Assembly (NCBI GenBank): GCA_030490835.1
Contig: CM059971.1
Span: 99,104,595 to 99,168,594, forward strand
Direction of reading: 5' to 3'
DNA length: 64,000 nucleotides
Source: Annona cherimola
Taxonomy: Eukaryota > Streptophyta > Magnoliopsida > Magnoliales > Annonaceae
How positions within the stretch are numbered: position 1 is the first letter of the stretch; the number at the start of each line of letters is the position of its first letter. Below, piece by piece: positions 1 to 12,494 of the stretch. Under the pieces are notes generated by a model, which saw nothing but the letters and a program-made list of their open reading frames with translations, had not been told where the DNA came from and ran no database searches. Position numbers and translations under genes: made by a program.

Positions 1-195
1 ATAATAATATCTTATACTCAACGACATGTTGTTGCATTTACTTTTATAGGTAGCAAAAGCCAAATGCGCTGCTTAAAGTTGTTGCGTATAGATATACTTT
101 TATTTGCAAGGACATATTGCTGCATTTATTCTCAGATGCAACAACTCCAAATTTGTTGCTTAAAGTTGTTGCCTTTGACGTATTTTCTTGTAGTG
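1..195. mobile_element. CACTA-type transposon, right end (left part outside window)
   Basis: The segment ends in the sequence TATTTTCTTGTAGTG, the reverse complement of a CACTACAAGAAAATA terminus, which is the usual tip of plant CACTA (En/Spm) elements. Inside it, short motifs such as GCAACAA/TTGTTGC recur in both orientations (for example TTGTTGCATTTA, AAGTTGTTGC, GCAACAACTCC), as expected for CACTA subterminal repeats. No transposase is visible in the part present. The other end lies before base 1, so the element's size is unknown. Confidence 0.6.
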
Positions 196-2361
196 TAAGT
201 AGATGTTGCAAAAATTATTGTCAAAGCTTTTTGTGATTAACTTATGCGACTTAATTAGCTACTGCGTTCCATTTTTTTTTTTAAAAAAAAAAAAAAGCTA
301 CTGCGAATGCTACAATAAGTTTTCTTGTATGCGTCCACGTCCAACTTTTGATAACTAAAACTAAATTTGCTAAGTTTAGCTAAAATCTTTTTTTATTTGC
401 AACTATGTTTGTTGATATTTGAAATCAAATTTAAAAAGTTGTATTAAATATTATTTTTGACTGCACCTGATGTAAAAGATGGTTGCATTTCACCAAATAC
501 TACCATTTGGAAATAACCAAGTATTTAGAATAAAAATCAATTACAGCCAAATCCATTTATATACAATTAGATTTACAATACATGCGACCAAAAAATTTGC
601 TGCGCAACCACATTTGTTATAGTGGACGTCACGTTGAAAAGTAATACATATGGTGACCAATTTTAGCATCAGGAAAAGATTTTTTTTTTTTTATTGGAAT
701 CCAGTCCCTGGTACAACCAACATGGGACATATGCAAGCATCAGGAAAAGTTTATTTTATTGCAGCGACTAATTAAGGTCATGCCCCGGTCCACAGTACAT
801 CCTGTACACAAGCATGGGTTAGCGTATTTTCAAAAATGGTTCAGTTAGGATGCTTTTTTAATTTAATTGTTACTTATTTATTAGGGAACTTTTTGGTGTA
901 ATGTATCTTCTTAGTTCCTTTCTGTAAATTTTTTTTAATTGGCCTTTCTAAAGTATTGAAATGGCTGAAAACGTCATCTTCGGAGCTGATGAAAACTCAA
1001 TGACGAGTGAGATTAATTAATATTATGTGACTGAAAAGATCAGACATTTTACAGATCCAGTTTGCTAATGTTGTCGGTACAATTCATAAACAGCAATTAA
1101 GAAAGAAGCACAATCATATGTCAAAATTGCATGAGAAATTCCTAATTAATTTGGAGAGAACCCAGAAACTAGACGCCTAGAGCAAGATTTCTTCTGACGT
1201 GGTGAGTTTTGCAGACTTAATTCATGCCTGCATACCCATTTATTCAAAAATATTGGTGCAGTCTTAAATAATCAGGCCCGTTCCGGATAGTTAATTAGAC
1301 ATGCCCAGCTGCCCAAATGTTGATCTAAACCGTCAACTCGGTACAAACATGATTGCAGTCCAATGCTTCGACGGAACGATTGATTCTTCATGTCAATACG
1401 GCAACTGATAGGACCAATGCGATCAAGATCAGAAAGTTGTTAAAAAAAAAAAAAAACAATCCTAACCATTAAATTTTGCTTATGTTGGGAAATCCTATTG
1501 ATTAAAATCATAATCATCTCAGTATACACTGTGCTAAATCACAAAGAAAAATAAACATAAGCAGAAGTGTACCTAAATCCATGTGAGCGGATGCGTTGTT
1601 ATTAAATCTTGTAGTTTTTGGACTTCAAATTTAGTACCATAGGTTTTCTGGAAAAGACGACTCTCTCTTTTCTAAGATGAGATGTTAAAAAAGAAACCCT
1701 TGTGCATAATCCGGAGATCATAACCGTTTATATAGATAGTCTATCTTTCTTATTTTTAATTTAATTTATCATAAAATAGAAGAAATTAGGTAGTAGAGTT
1801 TCTACGCGTAGTAGACTCATACTCTATTATATGATTTAGGCTCATAAAACCTTATAAAATTATTTTAAAATTGGGTCACTTTTTATGATAGCATATATAT
1901 AATTATTACATATATTTATCCCAAATCCAGTAATTTAGCCCCACATCAATTTGGAAATAGAATTTGAGGACTAAGGACAAGAGGATGGCCCCCAAATGAC
2001 GCACATGTTGGATGTCATGCGTTTGAATGCACATAAGGTGAGCATGTAATTGGCCTACAAACCAAATTGATAGCAGAAGAATTTCTGCTGCGCCATGTAC
2101 TGAAGCCACTAGACAACAAGATAAGAAGAAAACATCTCTCCTTTTGACCCATTAGAATAGTATATGAATTATTATTAAGACAAAGAAAAAATAAGGATTT
2201 CCCTCTCTGTCACTTTGCAAGGAGAGAAGCTTGAAATTTTATTAAAAAAAGGCATCCAAAACAGTGATAGAGATGTTTGGTGTCAGGCTTTTACTTTGCA
2301 GTATCATGAGAGAAGTACTTTATCTTCTTTTCCATCCACTTTGAGAAGAAAATAAAAGAAG
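196..2361. other. AT-rich intergenic DNA, no gene seen
   Basis: No reading frame with recognisable protein similarity was found on either strand. A second CACTA-like end (CACTATAAC read on the minus strand) closes at about 624, and the 200 bases before it carry GCAACCA/TTTGGTCGC-type short repeats like a CACTA subterminal region; its partner end was not found. Several poly-A/poly-T runs occur (about 273-296, 680-693, 1441-1456). Confidence 0.5.
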
Positions 2362-2825
2362 TTTTTGCAAATATACCTACAAGGTTTGATCAATATTGCA
2401 TCTGTGCTCCTGAGTTTGTCGAATTTGCAAATAAATCTACAAAGTTTGCATAAAATTGCAACCGTGTCCCTTTCGTTACGATGCCATTAGATTTTTATGT
2501 AAAATGACAATAATGCCCTTTAACCCAAGTGATAAACTTGCAATTTTTTAAAATATTGTAGATATATTTTCTATTTTATTATTATATATATTACATGTAT
2601 TATTATTTTAGATTATTTGCAAAAATTTTACAATATTTTCAAAAATTAAAAGTGTACAATTTAGCTTAAAGGGCATTATTGTCATTTCATGTAATAATCT
2701 AACAACATCCTGATGGAAAGGACACGGTTGTAATTATATACAAATTTTGTGGGCATATTTGCAAATTTAGCAAACTTAAGGACAGATACAATATGAGTCA
2801 AATCTTGTAAGCATATTTCCAAAAA
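2362..2825. mobile_element. Foldback MITE with arms of about 160 bp
   Basis: The left arm (from TTTTTGCAAATATACC at 2362) and the right arm (ending GCATATTTCCAAAAA at 2825) are inverted copies over roughly 160 bases. Both include the paired phrases for 'ACAATAATGCCCTTTAA' and its complement AAAGGGCATTATTGTCAT near 2506 and 2668. The interior is pure AT-rich spacer. Long arms suggest a Mutator-like non-autonomous element, but I could not find a clean 9-bp target duplication. A sister copy lies at 48763-49218. Confidence 0.6.
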
Positions 2826-4009
2826 TCTTAAATAAAATAAAAAGCCCCAGCAAAAGACCAATCAGCAGTGCTTTGTCATTGGGAACCGCGGAGTCAGAGA
2901 AAAACCAAATGAAATAGTGCAATCGGATAAAATAAATGAATTGATTTTCAATAAATGCATATATAAAATAAACAGAAATCCGGTCCCCCACCTGACCACC
3001 CCACCTCTCTCCATTTTACTTGACGTTTCTTACTGCCAAACACCACTGTTTTTGGCTTCTCTATTGCGTGCCAAGACAAACTGTTGAATTATTTCAATTG
3101 GACTTTAGTGGCTCCACCGTTGGTGAATCCAGACCGTCCATCTTGCGAGCCTAGAAATAAGAACTCATATTCACGGTGTAAACGAAAACATAAGTAGATA
3201 ACTATGCAATTCATATTCCTCACGTCTTGTTTGTTTACGATCTCAACTGTTTCATCAGATGTTTCTTCCACTTTGCATGGTATTCACCCCCTCCCCAAAG
3301 ACATCACTTTCTACTTGCTCAAATTTGTAAATCGCTAGGCTAACGATAAAAAGGAATGTAAGGGCTGTTGGCTTCCATACTTCATCATAGTCTATCACAA
3401 AAGGTACATTGCTGATTCTGCTTCCTTCTTTACTCTTCGTCCTTTGCCTCTGCTTATTTTCCACTATTTTCCCCTAACTGATAAGATAAAAAACTTATTA
3501 TATATGTGGGTAATGATTCATAGGTATGAGCCAATTCCCAATAAATATAGGAATTTTGAGTCACTTCGTTTTATTTTCTAAAATTTTGTTTCATTTTTTA
3601 AAAATTTCTTTCCATTTTTATATGATTCCAAACGTATTTAGTTCCTATATTAAATTATACCATTTTTAGATTTCTATATCTTTTACATTTTGAAAAGCAA
3701 CACTTTTTACTCCATAATGGGGTGAAAACTATTTATTTTTGAAATTATAAAAGAAATATATGCTAAAATTAAAATTCAACAACGTAAAATTTAAGTATAT
3801 ATAAAGACTAGGACTCAGCTCTTGTGTACATGCTTTGGTCGTCAAAGCAATAACACAATTTTAAATCCCACCCAGCGCATGTTGATGTTTCATTTCTTCA
3901 GGTAACAGGGGTTTACAATTCCCCCCTGTGTCTGGGGATACTCACAAAAATTTCCTCTATAGTGTGAGGATGTAAAAGGTATTTAATTGTAATTTCAGAG
4001 GTCACAGTG
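2826..4009. other. Intergenic DNA, no gene seen
   Basis: Mixed-composition DNA with only short unsupported open frames on either strand. The stretch at about 3900-3990 resembles the tandem repeat at 46467-46565 (phrases of the type 'ccctgtg...ttt.cctc.atagtgtgagg'). No RNA gene or conserved protein was recognised. Confidence 0.4.
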
Positions 4010-4473
4010 TGTAGCACTCGCAATTTTTAGATTACAACCTACAAGCACGTGGCATATAAATGTATATGAAAATTTTGGGTCATGAAATTAATAAAATTAG
4101 AATTTTATTAATGGCCTAAAATTACAAAGTAAGAAAAGAGAGAATTAATAAATAAAAAAATGATAAGTTAAAGTGTTATTGTTGAATAGGATAATAATAA
4201 TAAAGTGTATTATTTAATTTTAGATTAATTAATTAATTTTAGTCAAATGGTTTAATTTAAGTGATTAATTGATTTAATTACTTAAAGTGGTAAATGATTA
4301 TGATTTAATGATTCTAAATATGCATCATATCTTTAAATTAAAAAAAATTAATATCGTATGGTTCATGGCATGTGGATATATATGAATATAAAAAAAATTA
4401 GAAAAGAAATGGTATATGAGGGGCAGCCACTTGTGTATGTGTGCGACTACCAAAAAAAATAATAGGGGGCATT

Positions 4474-6008
4474 AGGGGTGCAAGTCGGTTCGGGTACCCC
4501 TGGGTAGGGGTGGAACCTACCCTTACCCATTTTTTTAAAATGTCTACCCTATCCTATTTTAAACCGGGTCGGTTCGGAGGTTACCCTACCCAATTTTTTC
4601 AAGTGCGGGTCGGTTCCGGTTCGGTTCCAAATCGGTTCCTAAAAACGTCATAACAAGAGTTTCATTCATAAGCTCACTTGACCATTCATAAGCATGACAT
4701 GAAGTATATTTTTATTACCAAGTAAGCATTTTTAATAAACATTGCTATGAAAGTCAAGAATTTGACCATTCAAAGAACTGCCTTCGGTATCGCAATCGTA
4801 AATTTTTCTAAGTAAATAATAAAATCATTTAATCCACACTTCCACGATAAAAACATAAACACACAACTAAATGAATTATAATAGTGCAAGTAATAGAAAA
4901 TACCAATCAATTAATCAAAAATGCAATAACACAACCCATTTTGAATTTTGAAAAGTGCAGAATGAAGATTGAAGAGCCACATTCTTACAGTGATTATTGA
5001 TTTCCTTTAAGTTATATGTTTTTATTTGCCACTTTGCTGCTTGCTGCCTGCTACAAGCTGCTGTTGGAATTTGGAAGTCGCTAAGTAAAGGAAACATGGG
5101 TGAGGAGAAAAGCATGAAAATAAAATCTAAAAAGCTAAGAGATAGAACCGTTATCTAGCATGAAAATAAAACTGACCTTTACATTACACGGACAGATCTA
5201 ATCTGGGCAAATATCACTGTGCACGGACAGATCTAATCTGGGCAAATCTCAAATGTGGAAACTGGAAATGAGAAGCAGAGGAAGCCACGCAAACAGCCAC
5301 GCAAAAGAGAGAGAGAGAGAGCCACGCAAATCGCAAATGTCGGTTCCTGCCACGCAAACAGCCACGCACCGGCACCGGCACCGGCACCGACAGCAGTTCG
5401 GTGTATCGCAGACGACGCAGAGCGGTAGAGGAGAGAAGAACTGAAGAAAGGTTTAGCCGTTTATTAGAGAGAGCGTGGTTTGGCAACGTGCGGCTGCTGT
5501 CGTTGGGACTGCGGAAGGCCGGCTGGAGCGTGGAACTGTGGAAGACGTAGTCAATTCGCTGGGGTTCCAAGATTTGGTGGCGGCCCCGCAACCGCAGCCA
5601 TGCTAACGTCGTTTTCCCCTCCCCTGCTTCCTTCCTTATTCATCCAAACGGCCGCAGCTGGCTATACAATGCCAGTTCCCGGTAACTCGGTAAGTCGGTA
5701 ACAGGGCAGTTCGTCGGGACGAATGGAGATTTAGGATTTTAGGGCAGCTGGCTATACAATGTCGTTGGGGCTGCACGGGATTCAATTGGGGATTTAGGGC
5801 TGGCCGGCTGAGGGAGAATGGAGACTGTAATATTATATTATAAATAATATATATACTAATAGGAAATCCGGGTCGGTTCCGGGTACCCATCACCGGAACC
5901 GACCCCTAACCGAATTTCAACGGGTATTTTACCCGTGGAACCGAACCGACCCGAATTCGGGTACCCAGCGGGTCGACCCGTGGGTACCCGGACCGACTTG
6001 CACCCCTA
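4474..6008. mobile_element. hAT-like non-autonomous transposon nested in the solo LTR
   Basis: The ends are inverted: AGGGGTGCAAGTCGG on the left and CCGACTTGCACCCCTA on the right. An exact 8-bp duplication GGGGCATT flanks the element at 4466-4473 and 6009-6016; TIRs of the TAGGGGTG type with 8-bp duplications are the hAT hallmark. The subterminal zones are full of GGTTCCGGTTCGG-like repeats in both orientations. A GC-rich interior block (about 5200-5640) has CCGGCACCGGCACC and GCCACGCAAACAGCCACGC repeats, plus an internal duplication of GCAGCTGGCTATACAATG near 5655 and 5741. Open frames of up to 125 codons there are low-complexity and show no transposase motifs, so the element looks non-autonomous. 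Confidence 0.8.
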
Positions 6009-8984
6009 GGGGCATTAGCCCCTTCCAGCATTGAAGAGAGAGAGAGAGAGAGTGAAGAGGGTGGAAGGAGAAGGAGGAGAGAGGAGGCTGCTCGTCGTCC
6101 ACAGGCCATCGCTGACGCTATCGCCGTAGTCGCCGATCATCCTGTCACTGGCCGGAGGTAAGGAAGATGAGTTTTTTTTAAATTTTTTAAAGAAATTCCT
6201 ATCAAATCATGTTCAAGACATAGGGCTTTTGCTAGATTCATATAGATTTATATTATGGAAATAGAATCATGGGAAAAGAGATGAGATTCGGTTGCACGAC
6301 TGAAGGAGAAGGATAGGGTTTTTAAATTTCTTCCTAAAATGGGTAGGAATCATGGACGTTTTCGTAGATTCATGTAGATCTTCATGCTGGGAGCCGAATA
6401 ATGTACATGGAATGTGAAAATTTATCCTATACATGAATCCGAAATTTCAAGAGTTGAAAAGCTTTAATATTTTTCCCCAAATTACTATATAATATATTTA
6501 AATAATGTTAGGAAGTATTATTTGTAAAAATTATATTTATAATCTTGGGTAGGAAAGAAAATTCAAAATTTTCATCATACATTGAATGTGGGGAAGCCCT
6601 AAAAACGTGGCCTAGGTATCAGACTTTTGTACTTTTTGTATATGGGATAATTGATAAATAATTGTGAACCAGTTTGGATGTGGAAATTAGGTGAAAAAAT
6701 AAGGGCAGGTGGGTATATATGTTAGGGGTATGTGTCATTGATTGTAAACATAAATTTAGTAATTTAATTTTATATGAACATAGATTTATACGAATCTTTG
6801 AAGCCAAAATGTAAACATATATGATAAATGAAATTGGATAGTCAGAAAACTTGTATCGAGGTATAAGATTTCTTTTAACTAAATGTGTACGGGTGAATTT
6901 TATATAACTTTAGTGTCAAATAAATATGAAAAAAAAAGAAAGAATAGAAAGCAATTATATGACATGTATATGGATGGTCAGCGGTTACTTGAATGATTTT
7001 AAAATATTAAATTTACTAAATTTATACCATGTGAAAATGAAAGGGAGTATAATTCCTAAATTTTGAAGCTTAAAACTCATCATTTAAATTACTAAAGTTG
7101 AAAGTGTATGAGTGATGAATTTGGGTTTAAAGATGGCTCTTAAATGATCAATTTTAATTTTAGAAGCATAATATATAATTTATTTGTGATAAATGGGTGG
7201 TTAAGCAAAGTTATACTTATTAAAAATATATATATAGGAATTTCAAGCCTAAATGAAAGTTAAATTTATGCTGGAGCATATATGATGAATTTAGTTATGA
7301 TATATGGTGGGTTATAATTATTATATTAAAAAGTATAATACATATGAATGACGATGGAATGATTGTGAAATTCTTGAGCAGAAAATGCATAATTGTGGGG
7401 TAAAAATAATTGCCCAACTTGAATGTATAATTTATAAATATCATTTTTGATATTTTAATATTAAGTTTTGTACGATGTGGATTAATGAAATATGTATTTT
7501 AAATTTTAGAGGTTAAAAACTAATGTTTAATACCTATATTGGGTTGAGACTACTATTTGAGTTGAAAGTTATATGTAAGAAATTTCAAGTAATGAGATGA
7601 ATATTTAAATTGTTGTAAATTTAGTTAATATATATGTTAAGCCGGGGGTAGTCAAATGTAAGCCTAAAAAGGATTTATGAAATAGACTATTTGGCCATAT
7701 GTATCGATTAGCAATGATTGATTATTAGTTGTAATTGTAAGAGTACGACGATAGAGTATTAATTTTCATGCTTATATTAATGAAAATGCAAGGAAGTTGG
7801 GAAAACCCAACTGTTCAATTGAGTTTATGGGTTGTGAATGTTAGTTATGATATTTAAATATTATATTTACGTAAATTGCAATTAATTTGATTTTTAGATG
7901 ATAAGATGTGTATGAATTAAACTACGAGTGTAGAGATTCAAGTAGAACATCCAAGTTAATTTGTTTTTTTCCCATATAATTTAGATAAAATAGGTGGATT
8001 GCAAATTCCAAATGTAAAAGTTAGTGAATTTGAAGTGGAATGTAAAATTTTAACAATTGAAATCAAGGTAATAGAGGAAATAAAGTAAAATAGTTCTGTT
8101 GTATAGTTCATTTACTAAATTACTGATTTTAAAGCAAAAACGATGAATGCTAAAATTATTACAAGTATCATAATGAAAATCCTATGATATGATGTTAAAT
8201 ATAAAATATAAGAGAGTAGCTAGGCAGCCACGTGGATAGGCTGTGTGGACTATGAATTTTGAGTTTAGGTTCAAGTGTGATGATCACACAAATATAAGAA
8301 GTAATATATATGATAAGAGTTTGAATCATTCAATTTTTGGAATAAATGAATTTATAAGTCATAAGGAAGATATTCTTATATATATGTAATAGAATTTGAG
8401 TTGTGTTTGACGGGGATGATTTCTAATAATCTATCTTAAACGGATTAAGATTTTGTATGAATTAGTCCGTGTGATCAAATTTTTGGTAGTAAACTTGTTT
8501 TATATGCGTAATAAGATCTCATGCCCTTTATATGAGTTATCTAAATGCAATACATACGAAATGTATAAGGCTCATTAAGAATACTTCCTTTACAGAATGA
8601 TTAAAAGACTAAGATAGCTTATATAGTCTATGAGTTTTCAAATTGGTCTATGTTTATAAAAGATTATTTTTGAGCATATTGGGCTTATGAAACCCTATAA
8701 AATCTAATTTTATGATGCATTCAAGATGAACTCCATATTTGAAAGTCTAGAGTGAGAATCGAATGTTTGTGCAAGTGTAGGATAAATTATATTTAAATAA
8801 GATTTTCAAGCAAAGAAATGCTTGAATTTCTTATTAAAAGCCAATAAAAAGGGGGGCAAGTAGGAAATAAATAGACATATAGATTGACATGCTTGATGAT
8901 GAGAATGATATGTTTAGATATTGTTTCATATTGATTATGCTAGGATGAGGTAAAGAAAAGATGGAGGAAAGCTAAAGGAAAAAG

Positions 8985-9577
8985 GTAAGCAAGCTCTTAA
9001 AGATTCTTTTTGTTCAAAAGAATTTTATGGTAAGAAAAATCTGTTCTTGCTTTTTTATTTCAAGAAAGGTTATTTGCTAATGAGTTTGTTTTATTTAAAT
9101 ATTTCTTTAAATTAATATGCATTGAAAAGGTATTTAGGGAAGACCATTGCCCTGCGCATAGGTTTTACAAAAATAATGTGTACTTGAAATATTTTTACAA
9201 TTTGATTTTCATGTACAAACCCTGTCATCATGTTGAGTTGGCAAAACTCAATTCATGTCATAAATGCATAAAATGCATGTGTGAATGGAACTCATGCATG
9301 AGGCTTTGTCAATGTTGTAATTGGAAAGGTAGTCCGTCCTTAAAGTTGCATGATTGGTGCGTCCAACGTATGGGCAGGTGATCACTTGATAAGTGTCTGC
9401 CAAACGAGGAATAAGTCATGGAATGATGCATGTGTGTGCATTCATCTCATTATCACATATGCATAATGAGATTTTAAGAGTTTTATGATTTCAGTTAATG
9501 CCACGGATTTTAGCAATTCTTTATTTCTAAATGCTCGCTTACTGAATATTTTATACTCATTATTTTCAACTAATCAG
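8985..9577 (+). other. Intron-like cassette (GTAAGC...TAATCAG), LTR copy A
   Basis: The segment begins with a consensus splice donor after AAAG (GTAAGC) and ends in an AT-rich run closing with TTTTCAACTAATCAG. The same segment with the same edges recurs at 54219-54812 in unrelated flanks, and, more diverged, at 27840-28772 with GTAAGC and TTAATCAG edges. A GC-richer core shared by all three reads around 'gtaattgga.aggtagt' and 'gggcaggtgatcacttgat' (about 9317-9390). I infer an intron in the LTR-derived transcript; there is no transcript evidence here. Confidence 0.5.
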
Positions 9578-10090
9578 TGAGTGCAGATGATGCAGATTTG
9601 ATAGAAGAGCCTTCACTGCTAGTTGAGCAGTGAATGTATGATTTTTAATATTTTTAATGAATTTGGAGGCATTGGATTGTAATTATTATAATTGTGAATA
9701 TTTTATGCTGTTGTTAAATATAGTAGTTAGATTCTCATGTGAAATATGATTGTATAAGGAATGTATTAGTTTGAATTGAAGTAAATATGAGTGAATTAGT
9801 AGAAAATGTTGAAATTGTATTGACTATCAAGTTTTGTATTGCCCAAACATCCTAAGTATAGACAGTATGCTGTCGGATTTTAATTAAGGAAATGGAACCA
9901 ATGTAGGTTCTAAAGAGAAGAAAAGAAAAGAAAAGAAAAATTTCAGGCTAATTTCCCAACAAATTAGAAATAGCTTCCGCTCATATAAGCATGAAACTTC
10001 CGGTTTCATTTATAAGCTTCACTACCTAAAAAGATTCGTAGAGTAAACTACCACGACTCGGTGGCACACTCATGGGTCGGGAGTGCTACA

Positions 10091-12128
10091 TAGTGTATAT
10101 ATACTAATAATTAGATATGAGCTCCCATAAAAATTAAAAAAAAATTAAAAAAAAAGTGGCTCAAAACACTTATTTGTAGTGAGGCTGGATATATAGTATG
10201 TATTAAATCTTATCCTATGAAAGATATAATTGGTGTTGTTACCTGGCCAAGTTACAACTAATTATACAAGATCATTACCCACATATATATGCATACACAC
10301 ACACACACTTTTCTCTTGTGAAACTACGTGCAAATTACATCCTTTTTGATTTTTTTAAAATTCCAAGCCATGTATCATACTCTACTTTTAAATATTTGTA
10401 TAATTTGAAAAATATTTTAATTAAATTTATATATTATCCATAGAAAGTGCAAATATATGAGCTTCTTTGTCATTATATAATTAATATTTTAGATTGTGAA
10501 AATTTTTAATCAAGTTGATTTTATAAATAATTTAAATACAATGGACTTGGATATTATAAAAATTAAAAAATGGAAAAGCTCAAGGAGATGCAATTTGCAC
10601 TTTTGTTTTCTAATTTTTATTTTAATAAACATGTGGATTCCACCTAGATCTTACCCTTTGGGAAATTTCAAAAATTTTGAATTTATTTAGTATTTTTATT
10701 TTTGAAATTAACGATGTATCCATGTATTTTTCTTTAATTAAAAAAAATATAATACCAAAAAATTTTAATAGAGTTTTTAAATTGACAGGGAACAAGATCC
10801 ATGTGGAGCCCACATTTATAGAAATTGAAAAATAAAAAAATTTGGACCACCTAGCGGTATGCGATTGTACTGCCCACATTTATAAGAAATGCAGGACACA
10901 CCAGAATTAGGATGCTGGCACCCGCAAACAAGATCCATAATGGATGATAAAATCAAAATGTAACTCACTTATTATATTTAAAATTATTTATTGCAATAGT
11001 AAATAAGTTTCTGTGTATGGTCCCCCTCATAAAGAAGTGGAAGATTAGTACGCTAAAATAGTTTGATTTAAATACAAGTATTAAAGTTTGTTATGAAAAA
11101 ATAAGTATGAAAGTTATATATTCAACATCTAAACCATATCAAGTATCTTTCCTATACGGATAAATGACTACATAATGTATTCGTATTCTAACGCAAGCAT
11201 TTTTTTTTTTTTTTCTTAATTTACAAGAATATAAATTTTTAAGCAAACACGACCCATCATTTCTATGATATATGATATAGCATTATCATGGCCGACCTCC
11301 GATTGCTGCTGGGGTTGACGTCTTCTTGACGCTTGTGGGTTGCTCTGATGCATTATGAGTTTATGACGTTACACCCATTTGGAAGCCACCCCCGTCTTCC
11401 CTTGAGACGGTATTTTTTGTATTTATTGCTAAATTCTAAGCACCAAGAAGGAAAGATCTCGTGCATTGGAGCTTTGTAGTTTGTAGACCGACGCTCCATA
11501 ATTGCCGATGCACTGTGCACAAAAAGGGTCCCATTGTAAATGGGTTCAACGGGTCTTAACATATTCATTCATCCAACGGTCCATACGGAGCAATGAATAC
11601 TAATGGTCCAAAAACGCCAATAAATGTTTCCCCATCAGCCATAGGTGAGCAAGGCCTAATCAATGTGATTTTTCATTGACTAGAGCCGTGCAGTTTGGAC
11701 TATGGATGGGTCGAACGATTGCGGATTCTAACAGTGCTACCGCAGTTCCCTCTTCACGTCAATCTCTCACCACGAATTTGAGCCCATCCTACCCATGTGT
11801 CATGAAAAGGAGGTACCCACTGTCACCTTCGGACAGTGGGCACACAGCATCAGGTACGCCCATCAGTGGGTGCAAAATGAATTTTTACAGTGCAAGTAAA
11901 CGACCGACCGCCAGTTTTCCATTTCTATGCAATGTGATAACGTCATCTTATGAACATTTTAGTAAGTTTTTTATCCGACCGTTTGTGGTTTTTTGTGCTG
12001 AATGTACGAAAGCAGTCAGATCCAAAACCACCCGTCATATGAACGTCAGCACCCAAAAATTAGAAAAGCGTGATGATGTGATCCAACGTTCTGTTGAGCT
12101 GATGATGGCTTTTGGCAGGCCAGGAACC
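10091..12128. other. Intergenic DNA, no gene seen
   Basis: AT-rich to about 11280, then a moderately GC-rich block. An open frame of 153 codons (11676-12137, +) has no recognisable domain and runs into the next transposon, so it is not called as a gene. A short perfect hairpin, CCCACTGTC / GACAGTGGG with a 7-base loop, sits at 11816-11840. A CA microsatellite (CACACACAC) is at about 10295-10307. Confidence 0.4.
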
Positions 12129-12455
12129 GGAACGTGATCGCCTGCTCTCGTTCTCACCTCCTAGGGAGCATATACTCATTTTTAATATTTTTTTATTTTT
12201 ATTTTTTTTATAAAATTATTAATCCAAGTATATTTAACATGTATATAAGTTTTTACAATTTTTGGCACATTGATTTTTAAAAATAAAAAATAAATATTTA
12301 AAATATTTCAAAAATAGTAAAAAATTATACACATGTTAAATACACATATATTAATACTGTTTAGGAGAAATTTTCAAAAAAAATAAAAAAAAATGGGTAT
12401 ACGCTCCCAGGAGCAGGGAACGCTGCCTGCTCCTGGGAGTAGGCGATCACATTCC
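12129..12455. mobile_element. MITE, probably Mutator-like
   Basis: Inverted ends: GGAACGTGATCGCCTGCTC at 12129 pairs with the complement ending GGCGATCACATTCC at 12455. A second inverted block is GGGAGCATATACTCATTTTT versus AAAATGGGTATACGCTCCC. The core (TATATTTAACATGTATATAAG...) is related to the cores of the MITEs at 27946, 38579 and 41048. Flanks CCAGGAACC / GAACGAACC agree only over the last five bases, so the target duplication is weak. Confidence 0.6.
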
Positions 12456-12494
12456 GAACGAACCTCAACTACGAATCAAGGGACAGCAACAGTT

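Larger units (their letters stand above)
4010..10090 (+). mobile_element. Very long solo LTR of an LTR retrotransposon (with nested hAT element)
   Basis: The element starts TGTAGCACTC and ends GAGTGCTACA, a perfect 10-base inverted repeat of the TG...CA type that bounds LTRs. The flanking five bases are CAGTG on the left and TAGTG on the right, a 4/5 target duplication. Removing the nested 1.5 kb element leaves an LTR of about 4.5 kb. No gag or pol sequence follows either end, so this is a solo LTR left by LTR-LTR recombination. On the plus strand a GA-rich leader (6034-6090) is followed by a GC-rich block and a consensus splice donor (GGAG|GTAAGG at 6158), and an intron-like cassette lies at 8985-9577. 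LTRs this long are typical of some Ty3/gypsy chromoviruses (Tekay/Del), but that assignment is inference. Related fragments occur at 26577-29230. Confidence 0.75.

Noticed and set aside
5214..5591. Open frame of 125 codons on the minus strand in the hAT-like element
   Set aside because: Consists largely of translated short repeats (GCCACGCAAACA, CCGGCA, GAGA); no transposase motif.
11676..12137. Open frame of 153 codons on the plus strand
   Set aside because: No recognisable domain, no splice or codon-use support, and its last codons run into the left arm of the MITE at 12129.
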